From positions 1 to 64,000 of the forward strand of contig CAJWML010000005.1 in assembly GCA_913043285.1 (NCBI GenBank): a stretch of DNA of 64,000 nt, read 5' to 3'. This stretch comes from CAKZNE01 sp002695025 (GTDB lineage: Bacteria; Bacteroidota; Bacteroidia; Flavobacteriales; Schleiferiaceae). Positions 42,784-51,477 of the stretch are shown here, one piece after another. Under the pieces are notes generated by a model that was given only the letters and a program-made list of their open reading frames with translations, was not told the DNA's origin and searched no databases. The first letter of the stretch is position 1; each line of letters begins with the position of its first letter. Position numbers and translations under genes: made by a program.

Positions 42784-44849
42784 CGTCCTCGTTTTAATTG
42801 ATTCTTTACGTAATCATAAAGAGCATATTGCGAGCGTATCTTGGGACCTTTGATCACCCGATATGCATTATCCTGCTCTTCATTATGCCAGCGTGATTTA
42901 ACGTTGTCCTTCCAGATGATATCCAGGTGGTCACGCAGTTGCCGTTTGATCACATCATCAAAAATAGGCACGGTTACCTCCACCCGGTAATCAAGGTTAC
43001 GTGGCATCCAGTCTGCCGAAGAAATAAAGTATTTAGGGTCACCACCGTTCTCAAAAACCATAACCCGGGAATGCTCCAGAAAACGATCCAGAATGGAGAT
43101 GGCTTCTATATTTTCACTCAATCCCTTTACCCCCGGCACCAGGGAACAGATACCACGGATGATCATCCTGATCTTTACGCCATAACTGCTGGCCTCGTAT
43201 AACTTTTCAATGATCTTAACGTCACACAGGCTGTTCAGTTTTAAAGTAATACCGGAGGGGCTTCCCTTCTTGGCGTTTTCAATCTCGTTCTCAATAAGGC
43301 GTATAAAAGCCTTACGTGTATAGTGTGGGGATACAAACAAATGCCGGTACTTATTGACTTTATAGTTCCTCTGGAGAAAGTCAAACACGCTTTCAACTTC
43401 TGTGGTTATGGCTTTATCTGCAGTAAGAAGGTGATAATCCGTGTACAGCTTGGAAGTAGATTCGTTATAATTACCGGTGCCGATAGAGGCAAAGCGCTCA
43501 ATCTTATCGCCATCCTTACGGGTGATCAGGAACATCTTACTATGCACCTTAAGACCTGATACCCCGAATATAACGTGCACGCCTTCGGCCTGCAGCTCCT
43601 GGGTCCACTTGATATTGGCCTCTTCGTCAAAACGCGCCCGGAGCTCAATGACCACCGTTACCTGCTTACCATTTTTAGCGGCATTGATCAAGGCACTGAT
43701 CATACGGCTTTTATCCGCTACACGATACAGGGTTACCTGTATGCTCTGTACCAGTGGGTCCAGGGCAGCCTCCCGCAACATGCGTATGAGGTACGAAAAG
43801 CTATGGTACGGCATAAACAGCAGCACATCCTTTTTACGCACTACGTTCAGGATACTGCGATCCAGGTCCAGATCAGGGTGCTGCATAGGTGGCAATGCAT
43901 CAAATTCATACTCATGCATGCCGAGATCCGGGAATTTGATGTAGTCTTTTTTGTTGTGGTAGCGTCCTCCGGGGATGAGGGTATCATAGCTGTCCAGGTC
44001 CATGCGTTGCATGAGAAACTGCAGGATATCACCGGATATCTCCTTGTCGTACACAAAACGTACCGGGTCGCCTGTTCTGCGGTTCTTTACCGACTTACTC
44101 ATCTTTTCCAGGAAACCCTTGGAAACATCATCGTCCAGATCCAGCTCCGCATCACGGGTGATCTTAACGGTATGGGCCTCTATACGGTCAAAATCATAGA
44201 TAAAGAGGATGTACTCCAGGTTATAGCGGATCAGGTCTTCCAGGTACATCACGTATTGTTTGCCGTATTTTGGCAATACTACAAAACGACCCACCAGGTC
44301 AGAAGGAACCTCAATAAGGGCATATTCCGGCTTATCCGGGGTTTCCTTCTTCATCATCTTAATGGCGAGGTAAATACTTTTATCGCGCAGGTGTGGCACA
44401 CGATCCTTATCCGTAAGCAGCAGCGTAAAAACAGCCGCACTTACCTTATCAATAAAGTACTTGCGCACATAATCCTGCTGCCCGGCCGTAAGGTTCTTTT
44501 CATTCACAAAGGAGATACCTTTCTCCTCCAGTTCATTCAGCAGTTGATCGTTCACCTCCTGGGCCCTTACCTGCATCTCCATGGATTTCTCTGAGATCTC
44601 GGTAAGCAGCTCTGCGGGTGATTGTCCGCCTAGTCGTTTTTTGGGCGTTTCGCTGATCTGGCTCAAACGTTTGATGCTGGCGTAACGTACCCTGAAGAAC
44701 TCATCCATATTACTGGAAAAGATACCCAGGAAACGAAGCCTTTCAATGATGGGATTGTTGGGGTCAAGCGCCTCCTGCAACACACGTTCATTAAACAGCA
44801 GCCAGCTGATGTCTCTGGCTATAATGGAATTACGGGCTCTTAACTTCAC
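42780..44849 (-). CDS. ppk1: Polyphosphate kinase 1
   Basis: A 689-residue enzyme that polymerises ATP gamma-phosphate into polyphosphate through a phosphohistidine intermediate. Visible features are the N-terminal RDISWLLFNERVLQEA, the LRARFDEEANIKWTQ segment, the GLKVHSKMFLI (first catalytic His region, ~425) and GNYNESTSKLYTDYHLLT (~460). The C-terminal DWMPRNLDYRVE region (~620) follows. The start codon is GTG, overlapping the sixA stop as GTGA. It is the middle gene of sixA-ppk1-ppx. Confidence 0.96.
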   Translation of the reverse strand: MKLRARNSIIARDISWLLFNERVLQEALDPNNPIIERLRFLGIFSSNMDEFFRVRYASIKRLSQISETPKKRLGGQSPAELLTEISEKSMEMQVRAQEVNDQLLNELEEKGISFVNEKNLTAGQQDYVRKYFIDKVSAAVFTLLLTDKDRVPHLRDKSIYLAIKMMKKETPDKPEYALIEVPSDLVGRFVVLPKYGKQYVMYLEDLIRYNLEYILFIYDFDRIEAHTVKITRDAELDLDDDVSKGFLEKMSKSVKNRRTGDPVRFVYDKEISGDILQFLMQRMDLDSYDTLIPGGRYHNKKDYIKFPDLGMHEYEFDALPPMQHPDLDLDRSILNVVRKKDVLLFMPYHSFSYLIRMLREAALDPLVQSIQVTLYRVADKSRMISALINAAKNGKQVTVVIELRARFDEEANIKWTQELQAEGVHVIFGVSGLKVHSKMFLITRKDGDKIERFASIGTGNYNESTSKLYTDYHLLTADKAITTEVESVFDFLQRNYKVNKYRHLFVSPHYTRKAFIRLIENEIENAKKGSPSGITLKLNSLCDVKIIEKLYEASSYGVKIRMIIRGICSLVPGVKGLSENIEAISILDRFLEHSRVMVFENGGDPKYFISSADWMPRNLDYRVEVTVPIFDDVIKRQLRDHLDIIWKDNVKSRWHNEEQDNAYRVIKGPKIRSQYALYDYVKNQLKRGR

Positions 44850-45343
44850 TTGCCTCTTCTGCGTTTGGGGTAATCAAAAAATACCAGTTCTGCTTTCTTA
44901 TCGATGTTCTTCCATTCCTCTTCCTCAAACTTGAGACAGGCCACCCCCGTGGTGGGTACATTATCAATACGATGGTCTATACAGCGGTTTACAAAGTCAG
45001 TAATGGTGGGGTTGTGCCCGAACAGCATCACAGAGCTGTAGTCATCACTCAGGTTGCGCACCAGCTGCAAGAGGTCCTTGGTGCTGGCGTGATAGATCTG
45101 CTGATCGATCAGGATATCACTGAAAGAATATTCAAGGTTCCTGGAAAAGATCAAAGCCGTGTGCAGTGCTCTTGTTGCGGGACTGGAAATAATAAACTCC
45201 GGCCTATCACCTTGCTCCCGGAGCCATTGTGAGGTATTGTAGGCATCCCTCACGCCCCGGCCTTTAAGGGGGCGATCCATATCATGTACGCCTTCCTCTT
45301 TCCATGAAGATTTAGCATGACGAACCAAATACAGTTTTTTCAT
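44846..45343 (-). CDS. sixA: SixA-type histidine phosphatase
   Basis: A 165-residue phosphoglycerate-mutase-fold phosphatase. It starts LYLVRHAKSSWKE, with the phospho-accepting RHA motif at residues ~7-9, and has LFGHNPTITDF (~103) with the second catalytic His. Short members of this kind are SixA-like phosphohistidine phosphatases. It is the first gene of a coupled unit with ppk1 and ppx. Since Ppk1 works through phosphohistidine, a functional link is possible but unproven. Confidence 0.88.
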   Translation of the reverse strand: MKKLYLVRHAKSSWKEEGVHDMDRPLKGRGVRDAYNTSQWLREQGDRPEFIISSPATRALHTALIFSRNLEYSFSDILIDQQIYHASTKDLLQLVRNLSDDYSSVMLFGHNPTITDFVNRCIDHRIDNVPTTGVACLKFEEEEWKNIDKKAELVFFDYPKRRRGK

Positions 45344-45468
45344 AAACCCTGAATCTGTGCTTTTTGTGAAATTTTTCCGAAAATTAAAGAAATGACTTAA
45401 GCCTTAAAAAATCTTAAGCTTAATTTAACCGGAATATCACATTGAAAAAACACAGTGGGTGTTTTTGT

Positions 45469-46242
45469 TCAAAGCTTTTTAGCCGCTTCCCATATTTCGT
45501 CCATCTCGGCCAGGGTCATATCCGAAAGCTGACGGCCCTGTTTTGCGCTCTCCTGTTCCAGGTAGGTAAAGCGTTTTATGAACTTTTTGTTGGTACGCTC
45601 CAGGGCTGATTCAGGATCAACTTTTAAGAAACGGCCTAAATTGATGAGTGAAAATAAAAGGTCCCCGAATTCCTGCTCGGTCTTTTCAGCATCCCCCTGT
45701 TCCACTTCTTCACGCAGTTCACCCAACTCTTCATGCACCTTGTCCCAAACCTGAGAGGTTTCTTCCCATTCAAAACCTATCCCGCGGGCTTTTTCCTGGA
45801 TACGGGTGGCTTTTACCATAGCCGGTAAAGAACGGGGCACTCCTTCCAGAACGGACTTCTTACCCTCTTTCAGCTTAAGCTTTTCCCAATTGGATTTCAC
45901 CTCATCCTCCCCGCTCACCTTCACATCTCCGTAAATATGAGGATGCCGATCGATGAGCTTTTCACAGATGGCGTTGAGGACATCACCAATATCAAAGGCT
46001 TTTTTCTCTGCACCTATTTTGGCGTAAAAAACCATGTGCAGGAGAATATCCCCCAGCTCTTTTTTTACTTCCTCCAGATTGGCGTCCAGTATGGCATCCC
46101 CTAGCTCGTAGGTTTCCTCAATGGTAAGCGGACGCAGAGTTTCCATGGTCTGCTTTCGGTCCCAGGGACATTTTTCCCGCAGATCATCCATGATATCCAA
46201 CAAGCGGGCAAAGGCTTTTAACTGTTCTTCCCTGGAGTTCAT
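45469..46242 (-). CDS. mazG: Nucleoside triphosphate pyrophosphohydrolase MazG
   Basis: A 257-residue all-alpha NTP pyrophosphatase with two MazG-like repeats. The first has KCPWDRKQT (~20), EETYELGDAI (~39) and EELGDILLHMVFYA (~57-72), giving the EExxE metal site. The second, ~170-235, has ELGELREEVEQGD and FGDLLFSLINLGRF. It clears non-canonical nucleotides or adjusts (p)ppGpp levels. It follows the DUF5606 gene by 3 bases as the last gene of the housekeeping run. Confidence 0.94.
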   Translation of the reverse strand: MNSREEQLKAFARLLDIMDDLREKCPWDRKQTMETLRPLTIEETYELGDAILDANLEEVKKELGDILLHMVFYAKIGAEKKAFDIGDVLNAICEKLIDRHPHIYGDVKVSGEDEVKSNWEKLKLKEGKKSVLEGVPRSLPAMVKATRIQEKARGIGFEWEETSQVWDKVHEELGELREEVEQGDAEKTEQEFGDLLFSLINLGRFLKVDPESALERTNKKFIKRFTYLEQESAKQGRQLSDMTLAEMDEIWEAAKKL

Positions 46243-46245
46243 ACT

Positions 46246-46680
46246 TTATTCTTCTTCTCCCGAAGTATCGGTATTCCCAGCTTCGGCTTTTTCTTCCTCT
46301 TTGGTTACCAGACCTTGCTCATGAAGGATGTTGTACCACATGAAGAGTTTTTTGAGATCAGACTGGTAAACGCGCTCCTGGTCAAAATCAGGCAGCACTT
46401 CACCCATATAGTCTTTCAGCTCACCCGGTGAAGACTTGTGATCTATGGTCTTTCCATAATCTTCCTTCTCGGCTATTTTTTCAAACACCTCCTTCAGCGG
46501 CACTTCCTCCCCGTAGGTATAAATGGAAATGTCACCCAGGGCACTTACGTTGTTGGCTGAAGAGATGGGAAAACGTTTCTTATCGTTCAGTGATTCTACG
46601 ATAACACCACCGCGGCTTTGCGCGATAAGCTTGTAGAGGCCGGGCTTACCGCCCACGGCTAAAATTCCTTCCAGGTTCAT
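46246..46680 (-). CDS. DUF5606 family protein
   Basis: A 144-residue soluble protein. The conserved N-terminal part (residues 1-60) reads LEGILAVGGKPGLYKLIAQSRGG and VESLNDKKRFPI, a signature of DUF5606, a Bacteroidota-specific family. The C-terminus is acidic and low in complexity. The family's function is unknown; constant linkage to def and mazG would suggest a core role. Its start overlaps the TPR lipoprotein stop as ATGA. Confidence 0.8.
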   Translation of the reverse strand: MNLEGILAVGGKPGLYKLIAQSRGGVIVESLNDKKRFPISSANNVSALGDISIYTYGEEVPLKEVFEKIAEKEDYGKTIDHKSSPGELKDYMGEVLPDFDQERVYQSDLKKLFMWYNILHEQGLVTKEEEKAEAGNTDTSGEEE

Positions 46681-47219
46681 TCTTGAGATTTAAGTTTTGT
46701 AGTATCAGCATTGCGCTCCCACTGGCGTATCTTTTCCAGATTAGTGGAAGTGGTATCCTGCAATATGGCCAATAAGTTACGGGCATCATCGGCCAGTTCA
46801 TGATCCGGATATTCTTCCAAAAAGAAGGTATAGGATCGGCTGGCACGATCACGATCGTGGTATTTTTCGTCAAAAACAAAACCTATCATAAATACGGAAC
46901 GCGGGGCCAGCGGGTGATTGGGATATTCCCGGTACAGCTTATTGTACGTATTCACCGCTTTTAAACCCTTATGGGGTATTTCTTTATAGATATCGGCAGC
47001 TTTGCTCAGGTAATAGGGACTGATGGAATCCTTGGGATTTGCCTTCACATAATCCTGGTAGGCTGTGGTCAGTTTCCACGCCCTTGCACTGTCCAGGGTA
47101 ACATCATCCTGCAACTCGCTTTCCATTTTTCGGATCTCAGCACGCGGATCAGGCTCTTCAGCTTTTTGCTGGCAAGCTATCAAACTTCCGAAAAAAACAA
47201 TCCAGAGTAATTTCTTCAT
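46677..47219 (-). CDS. TPR-like lipoprotein
   Basis: A 180-residue protein with a lipoprotein signal (MKKLLWIVFFGSLIACQQ, lipobox LIAC, Cys ~16). Residues ~45-160 form three to four TPR-type helix pairs, with AADIYKE, AVNTYNKLYREYPNHPLA and ASRSYTFFLEEYPDHELA. It resembles YfgL/BamD-like or YbgF-like TPR adaptors of the envelope, but no specific partner is known. It is 8 bases after def and coupled to the next gene. Confidence 0.8.
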   Translation of the reverse strand: MKKLLWIVFFGSLIACQQKAEEPDPRAEIRKMESELQDDVTLDSARAWKLTTAYQDYVKANPKDSISPYYLSKAADIYKEIPHKGLKAVNTYNKLYREYPNHPLAPRSVFMIGFVFDEKYHDRDRASRSYTFFLEEYPDHELADDARNLLAILQDTTSTNLEKIRQWERNADTTKLKSQE

Positions 47220-47227
47220 GTTGATGA

Positions 47228-47794
47228 TTATTTAGGGAAGCGCATCTTATAACCCACATTAAGCTTGCCCTTGGAAATATTGGACAGGCGGCTTTTCAGG
47301 ATACGCTTCCGTAATGGAGACAAATGATCCGTAAAAAGGATGCCTTCAATATGATCGTATTCGTGCTGGATAACACGAGCCTTCAGGCCATCAAAAACCT
47401 TTTCCTGCTTATTGAAATCACGATCGTAATATTCAATGCGGATCTGCTCCTGACGGTTCACATCCTCTCGTACGTCAGGAATACTCAGGCAACCTTCATT
47501 AAAGGCCCACTCCTCACCTTCTTCCTCCAGGATACGGGCATTGATAAATACTTCCTTAAAATCCTTAAGGTCTTCATCATCCTCTTCGTCCTCATCCACA
47601 AAGGAGGTGGTATCAATTACAAAAAGGCGGATGGGCAAACCGATCTGTGGGGCAGCAAGACCTACTCCACTGGCATTGTACATGGTCTCATACATGTTGT
47701 CGATAAGTTCCTGCAAGCCGGGATAATCCTGGGTAATATCCTCCCCTTTCTTCCGCAAGATCGGATCGCCATAAGCCACAATCGGTAAAATCAT
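47228..47794 (-). CDS. def: Peptide deformylase
   Basis: A 188-residue metalloenzyme that removes the N-formyl group from new proteins. All three motifs are present: GVGLAAPQIG (~44), EGCLSIP (~101) and QHEYDHIEG (~143; HExxH with metal-binding His residues). An acidic insert (DEDEEDDEDLKD, ~75-85) lies between motifs one and two. The promoter box TACTTTTG lies 19 bases upstream. It begins the def-TPR-DUF5606-mazG run. Confidence 0.97.
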   Translation of the reverse strand: MILPIVAYGDPILRKKGEDITQDYPGLQELIDNMYETMYNASGVGLAAPQIGLPIRLFVIDTTSFVDEDEEDDEDLKDFKEVFINARILEEEGEEWAFNEGCLSIPDVREDVNRQEQIRIEYYDRDFNKQEKVFDGLKARVIQHEYDHIEGILFTDHLSPLRKRILKSRLSNISKGKLNVGYKMRFPK

Positions 47795-47812
47795 AGTTTT
47801 AATTTAGGGGCA

Positions 47813-47820
47813 CAAAAGTA
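47813..47820 (-). promoter_or_regulatory. -7 box of def
   Basis: A perfect TACTTTTG on the minus strand lies between ruvX and def, ending 18 bases before the def ATG. It suggests def starts a new transcription unit rather than relying on ruvX. Confidence 0.6.
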
Positions 47821-47854
47821 AGAAATGCAAGCGTAGATAAAAGCTTTCCCCGGG

Positions 47855-48265
47855 CTATCTTCGGTTGAGATAGGATTGCAGGATCACTGCGGCACTTACC
47901 TTATCTACCTCTCCCTTTTGGCGTCTTTGTTTCTTTTTCATTCCTCCTCTCACCATCAGGTCTACCGCCATTTTAGAGCTGAAGCGTTCATCTTCCAGCT
48001 CCACCGGTATACCCGGGAAGGTTTTGACTATATCAGCAACCCATTGGCGCACGCGCTCTGAATTATGGGAGTCACCACCATCCAGGTTTTTGGGATCTCC
48101 CACCACAATCAATTCAAAGCTCTCCTCCTGCATCATAGCTTTAAGGTGACCCATAAGGTTATCGGTAGCTACGGTTTCCCGGGGAGAAGCCACCATTTGC
48201 AGGAAATCGGTTTCCGCGATCCCTGTTCTTTTTCCGCCAATATCCAGAGCAATGAGCTTAGCCAA
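47855..48265 (-). CDS. ruvX: Pre-16S rRNA nuclease, YqgF/RuvX family
   Basis: A 136-residue RNase H-fold protein with ALDIGGKRTGIAETD at the N-terminus, IVVGDPKNLDGGDSHNS (~60) and LEDERFSS (~95). These match YqgF (RuvX), which matures the 5' end of 16S rRNA and was first proposed as a Holliday junction resolvase. The start is TTG 48265: the frame upstream closes at a TAA three codons further on, and only ATT and TTG are available. It is divergent from dapD. Confidence 0.9.
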   Translation of the reverse strand: MAKLIALDIGGKRTGIAETDFLQMVASPRETVATDNLMGHLKAMMQEESFELIVVGDPKNLDGGDSHNSERVRQWVADIVKTFPGIPVELEDERFSSKMAVDLMVRGGMKKKQRRQKGEVDKVSAAVILQSYLNRR

Positions 48266-48275
48266 AATGGTTTTT

Positions 48276-48283
48276 TAATTTTG
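48276..48283 (+). promoter_or_regulatory. -7 box of dapD
   Basis: A perfect TAATTTTG on the plus strand lies 35 bases upstream of ATG 48319, in the gap divergent from ruvX. The TACTTTTT touching the ATG (48311-48318) is too close to be the active box. Confidence 0.5.
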
Positions 48284-48318
48284 GCGAAATTAAAGCATAA
48301 ACCGCAAGTATACTTTTT

Positions 48319-49134
48319 ATGGATCAAGCACAACACATTATAGAACAAGCCTGGGAAGACCGCAGCAAACTGAACGAAAGAACCGTACTGGACACTATAG
48401 AGTACATTATTGAAGAGATTGACAAAGGCCGACTACGTTGTGCGGAACCCACTGAAAACGGCTGGCAGGTGAATGAATGGGTCAAAAAGGCGGTAATTCT
48501 CTATTTCCCTACGCGCAAAATGGAAACTCTGAATGCCGGCCCCCTGGAGTTCCACGACAAGATCCCCCTGAAATCCGGTTATGAAGAGCTGGGCATACGG
48601 GTTGTTCCCCATGCAGTAGCCCGTTATGGCGCTTACATATCCAAAGGTGTGATCATGATGCCTTCCTATGTAAATATAGGCGCTTACGTGGATGAAGGCA
48701 CCATGGTAGATACCTGGGCCACGGTGGGTAGTTGTGCCCAGATCGGTAAGAATGTACACCTCAGCGGAGGCGTAGGCATTGGCGGGGTACTGGAACCCGT
48801 ACAGGCTGCACCAGTGATCATCGAAGACAACTGCTTTTTAGGCTCACGGAGCATTGTGGTGGAAGGCATCCGCATCGAAAGAGAGGCTGTACTCGGAGCT
48901 AATGTGGTATTGACCGGCTCTACCAAGATCATTGATGTTACGGGTGATGAACCCAAAGAGATCAAAGGTTACATTCCGGCACGTTCCGTAGTTATCCCGG
49001 GCAGCTACACCAAAAAGTTCCCGGCCGGTGAGTTCAACGTTCCCTGTGCTTTGATCATTGGCCAGCGCAAAGAGAGCACCAATAAAAAGACTTCTTTGAA
49101 TGATGCCCTTAGAGAATACGGGGTTTCGGTATAG
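48319..49134 (+). CDS. dapD: Tetrahydrodipicolinate N-succinyltransferase
   Basis: A 271-residue acyltransferase of the succinylase route to meso-diaminopimelate and lysine. It has an alpha-helical N-terminal domain (~1-95), then hexapeptide repeats of a left-handed beta-helix (GAYISKGVIMMPSYVNIGAYV region, ~103-200; VGSCAQIGKNVHLSGGVGIGGV). A basic C-terminal region ends in LREYGVSV. It supplies the peptidoglycan cross-linking amino acid. The stop lies 2 bases from that of the convergent MBL-fold gene. Confidence 0.97.
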   Translation: MDQAQHIIEQAWEDRSKLNERTVLDTIEYIIEEIDKGRLRCAEPTENGWQVNEWVKKAVILYFPTRKMETLNAGPLEFHDKIPLKSGYEELGIRVVPHAVARYGAYISKGVIMMPSYVNIGAYVDEGTMVDTWATVGSCAQIGKNVHLSGGVGIGGVLEPVQAAPVIIEDNCFLGSRSIVVEGIRIEREAVLGANVVLTGSTKIIDVTGDEPKEIKGYIPARSVVIPGSYTKKFPAGEFNVPCALIIGQRKESTNKKTSLNDALREYGVSV

Positions 49135-49136
49135 TA

Positions 49137-49898
49137 TCAAAGTTTAACCGATAAACCATCATAAGCCAGTTGTATTCCATTGGGTAATTCCTGGCTTACC
49201 TCCTCATGTTTGCCCATCTGGTGGCTGATATGCGTAAGCCAAGTGTGTTCTGCTCCCAGCTCCCTGGAAAGTTCCACAGCCTCCGCCAAGCTGAAATGGG
49301 AATGATGGGGTGTTTTCCGAAGAGCATTCAGCACCAGGTGGCGGCTTCCCTGCACTTTTATTTTTTCTTCAGGGGCTATATAGTTGGCATCGGTGATGTA
49401 GGTAAAATCTCCCATGCGGAAGCCTAACACCGGTAACTGGTCATGCAAAAGCTTGATGGGCTCAAAATGGATATCACCCACTGCAAAAGAGGCCTCGGAG
49501 ATGGTAACAAGATCTATTTTAGGTACACCAGGATAATCCGGGTTATTGAAAATATAGGAATATTGTTCTTTAAGGCGCAGTTGCACCTGCTCAGTGGCGT
49601 AAACCGTCATAGGCTTTTGCTGAAAGTAATTGAAGGCCCTGATCTCATCCAGCCCGGCCAGATGATCCATGTGCTCATGCGTAATGACAATGGCATCAAG
49701 CTTCCGGATACCAGCCCTGAGGACCTGCTGACGGAAGTCCGGCCCTACGTCAATAATAACGTTGGTTTGCTCACTTTGCACCAGTAACGAGCACCGCAGA
49801 CGTTTATCTCTGGGGCTCTCAGAAGTGCAAGCCGGGCACGAACAACCGATTACCGGAATGCCCTGTGAAGTTCCTGTTCCCAAAAATGTATATCGCAT
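49137..49898 (-). CDS. MBL-fold metal-dependent hydrolase (PhnP/RNase Z-like)
   Basis: A 253-residue metallo-beta-lactamase-fold enzyme. It starts RYTFLGTGTSQGIPVIGC and has a CSCPACTS cluster (~20), HEHMDH (~80; HxHxDH metal site) and a late THISHQMG (~223). This architecture matches PhnP-type cyclic phosphodiesterases and related housekeeping hydrolases. The substrate here is unknown. The open frame also has a TTG one codon upstream; ATG 49898 is preferred. Confidence 0.85.
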   Translation of the reverse strand: MRYTFLGTGTSQGIPVIGCSCPACTSESPRDKRLRCSLLVQSEQTNVIIDVGPDFRQQVLRAGIRKLDAIVITHEHMDHLAGLDEIRAFNYFQQKPMTVYATEQVQLRLKEQYSYIFNNPDYPGVPKIDLVTISEASFAVGDIHFEPIKLLHDQLPVLGFRMGDFTYITDANYIAPEEKIKVQGSRHLVLNALRKTPHHSHFSLAEAVELSRELGAEHTWLTHISHQMGKHEEVSQELPNGIQLAYDGLSVKL

Positions 49899-49967
49899 CA
49901 AACCAAACTGTCTTTAAAATCGTTAGAAAAATAAAGGCTCTTTTCATGGCTGGGGCCTCTATCTTTA

Positions 49968-49975
49968 TAATTTTG
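49968..49975 (+). promoter_or_regulatory. -7 box of the 491-residue protein gene
   Basis: A perfect TAATTTTG ending 26 bases before ATG 50002, in the gap divergent from the MBL-fold gene. Confidence 0.55.
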
Positions 49976-50001
49976 CAGAGTTACTAACTTAAAAAGTTAT
50001 C

Positions 50002-51477
50002 ATGGAACGTATTGTTCTGACGACCACACAAAAGGCCCTAAAAATAAATCTTAACGAGAATATCTACGGAACCTTTGCGGAGATAGGAGCGGGCCAGGAA
50101 GTGGTGCGCCATTTTTTCCGTGCCGGTGGAGCGTCAGGAACCGTGGCCAAAACCATGAGCGCCTATGATAAGGATTTTAGTGACGCTATTTATGGTAAGG
50201 AGATTGACGGCCGCTACGTTACCGAGCAACGCCTGCGCAAGATGCTGGAGCACGAATACGGCCTTATTGAGCAGCGCCTGAGCCGTGACAAATTCCCCAA
50301 CAAGTGCTATTTTGCCTTTGCGAACACCATTGCCACCATCAACTTTACCAAAAAGTTCAAAGGGCACGGTTGGATGGGACTTCGCTTCCAACTGGATCCT
50401 GATGATGAACCCAATGATGTGATCTTCCACATCCGCATGAAGGAAGAGGAGGCCTACCTACAGCAGGAAACTATCGGTATTATGGGCGTAAACCTGATAT
50501 ACGGCTGTTTCCACATCCGCAATAATCCCGAAGAATTACTGCGCTCCCTCTACGATAATATTGCCAAGTACAAGATTGAGATCGATATGATCCACTTTGA
50601 GGGACCGGAGTTCAAGAATGTGGATAACCGCCTTATGTCACTACAGCTGATCAAAAATGGCATGACGGATGCGGTGATCTTCGGACCGGAAGGAAACAAT
50701 ATTCTGCCGGCTGCCCTCCTTTATAAAAAAAATATCCTGGCCCTACGCGGAAGTTTTCGCCCCGCTACCAAGGTAAACATCGATATGATCAAGAAGGGCT
50801 TCGGCTACTTTGTAGATGAACGCAAGGTAGATCGCGAAAACCTGGTGGTACTTTTTGAAATCACCCTCAACAACCTGAAGGCCGAGGGCGAAATAGACGA
50901 ACAGGACTTCCTGGATCGTGCCGAGATCCTATGCTCACTGGGGCAAACGGTACTCATATCCAATTATCAGCAGTACTACAAGCTGGTGGAGTATTTTACC
51001 CGCTACACTGAGGAAAGGATGGGCCTGATCATGGGTGTGACCAACCTGGAAGATTTGTTTGACGAGCACTACTACCGTGATTTGAAAGGTGGTATCCTGG
51101 AAGCTTTTGGCATACTGTATTCTACCGACCTAAAGATCTACGTATACCCTTCTCAGCCTACTGAGAATGAAGAAATCGAGACCAGTAAAACGGTGAAGAT
51201 CCACCCAAGGCTACGTCCTCTCTACGAATACCTGATGTTCAACCGCAGGGTTATTGATATTGAGAATTACGATCCCGAAATACTGCAGATATTCTCCAGG
51301 GATGTGCTGCAGAAGATCCGCAGTGGCGAAGAAGGATGGGAAAAAGCCTTACCTGCCTACGTGGATAATATCATTCGCGATAAAAAGCTCTTTGGATACG
51401 ATCCCGACAATAAAAACAAGCGGAAGCAAGAGGAAGAAAATGACAATCGTAAAAAGGAAAAACAAGAAGCCAACTGA
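50002..51477 (+). CDS. Conserved Bacteroidota protein of unknown function
   Basis: A 491-residue soluble protein with no signal peptide. Residues 1-80 are strikingly motif-rich: KALKINLNENIYGTFAEIGAG, FFRAGGASGT and AMSAYDKDFSDAIYG-like DKDFSDAIYG. The middle has GHGWMGLRFQLDP, LQQETIGIMGVNLIYG and NILPAALLYKKNILALRGSFRP. The last ~35 residues are highly charged and probably disordered. I know close relatives only as conserved Flavobacteriales proteins, sometimes labelled TonB receptor or nicotinate adenylyltransferase without visible support. No catalytic motif is recognisable. Its stop abuts that of the convergent desulfurase (TGATCA). Confidence 0.8.
   Translation: MERIVLTTTQKALKINLNENIYGTFAEIGAGQEVVRHFFRAGGASGTVAKTMSAYDKDFSDAIYGKEIDGRYVTEQRLRKMLEHEYGLIEQRLSRDKFPNKCYFAFANTIATINFTKKFKGHGWMGLRFQLDPDDEPNDVIFHIRMKEEEAYLQQETIGIMGVNLIYGCFHIRNNPEELLRSLYDNIAKYKIEIDMIHFEGPEFKNVDNRLMSLQLIKNGMTDAVIFGPEGNNILPAALLYKKNILALRGSFRPATKVNIDMIKKGFGYFVDERKVDRENLVVLFEITLNNLKAEGEIDEQDFLDRAEILCSLGQTVLISNYQQYYKLVEYFTRYTEERMGLIMGVTNLEDLFDEHYYRDLKGGILEAFGILYSTDLKIYVYPSQPTENEEIETSKTVKIHPRLRPLYEYLMFNRRVIDIENYDPEILQIFSRDVLQKIRSGEEGWEKALPAYVDNIIRDKKLFGYDPDNKNKRKQEEENDNRKKEKQEAN

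Noticed and set aside
43575..44594. 339-residue plus-strand open frame
   Set aside because: It lies fully antisense to ppk1, has no recognisable domain and arises from the codon pattern of the real gene.
45396..45418. CTTAAG repeats between mazG and sixA as a terminator
   Set aside because: The sites are short, A/T-rich and self-complementary, with no stable G/C stem or T-run.
48311..48318. TACTTTTT as the dapD promoter
   Set aside because: It touches the ATG, so transcription would start inside the coding sequence; the perfect box at 48276-48283 is a better candidate.
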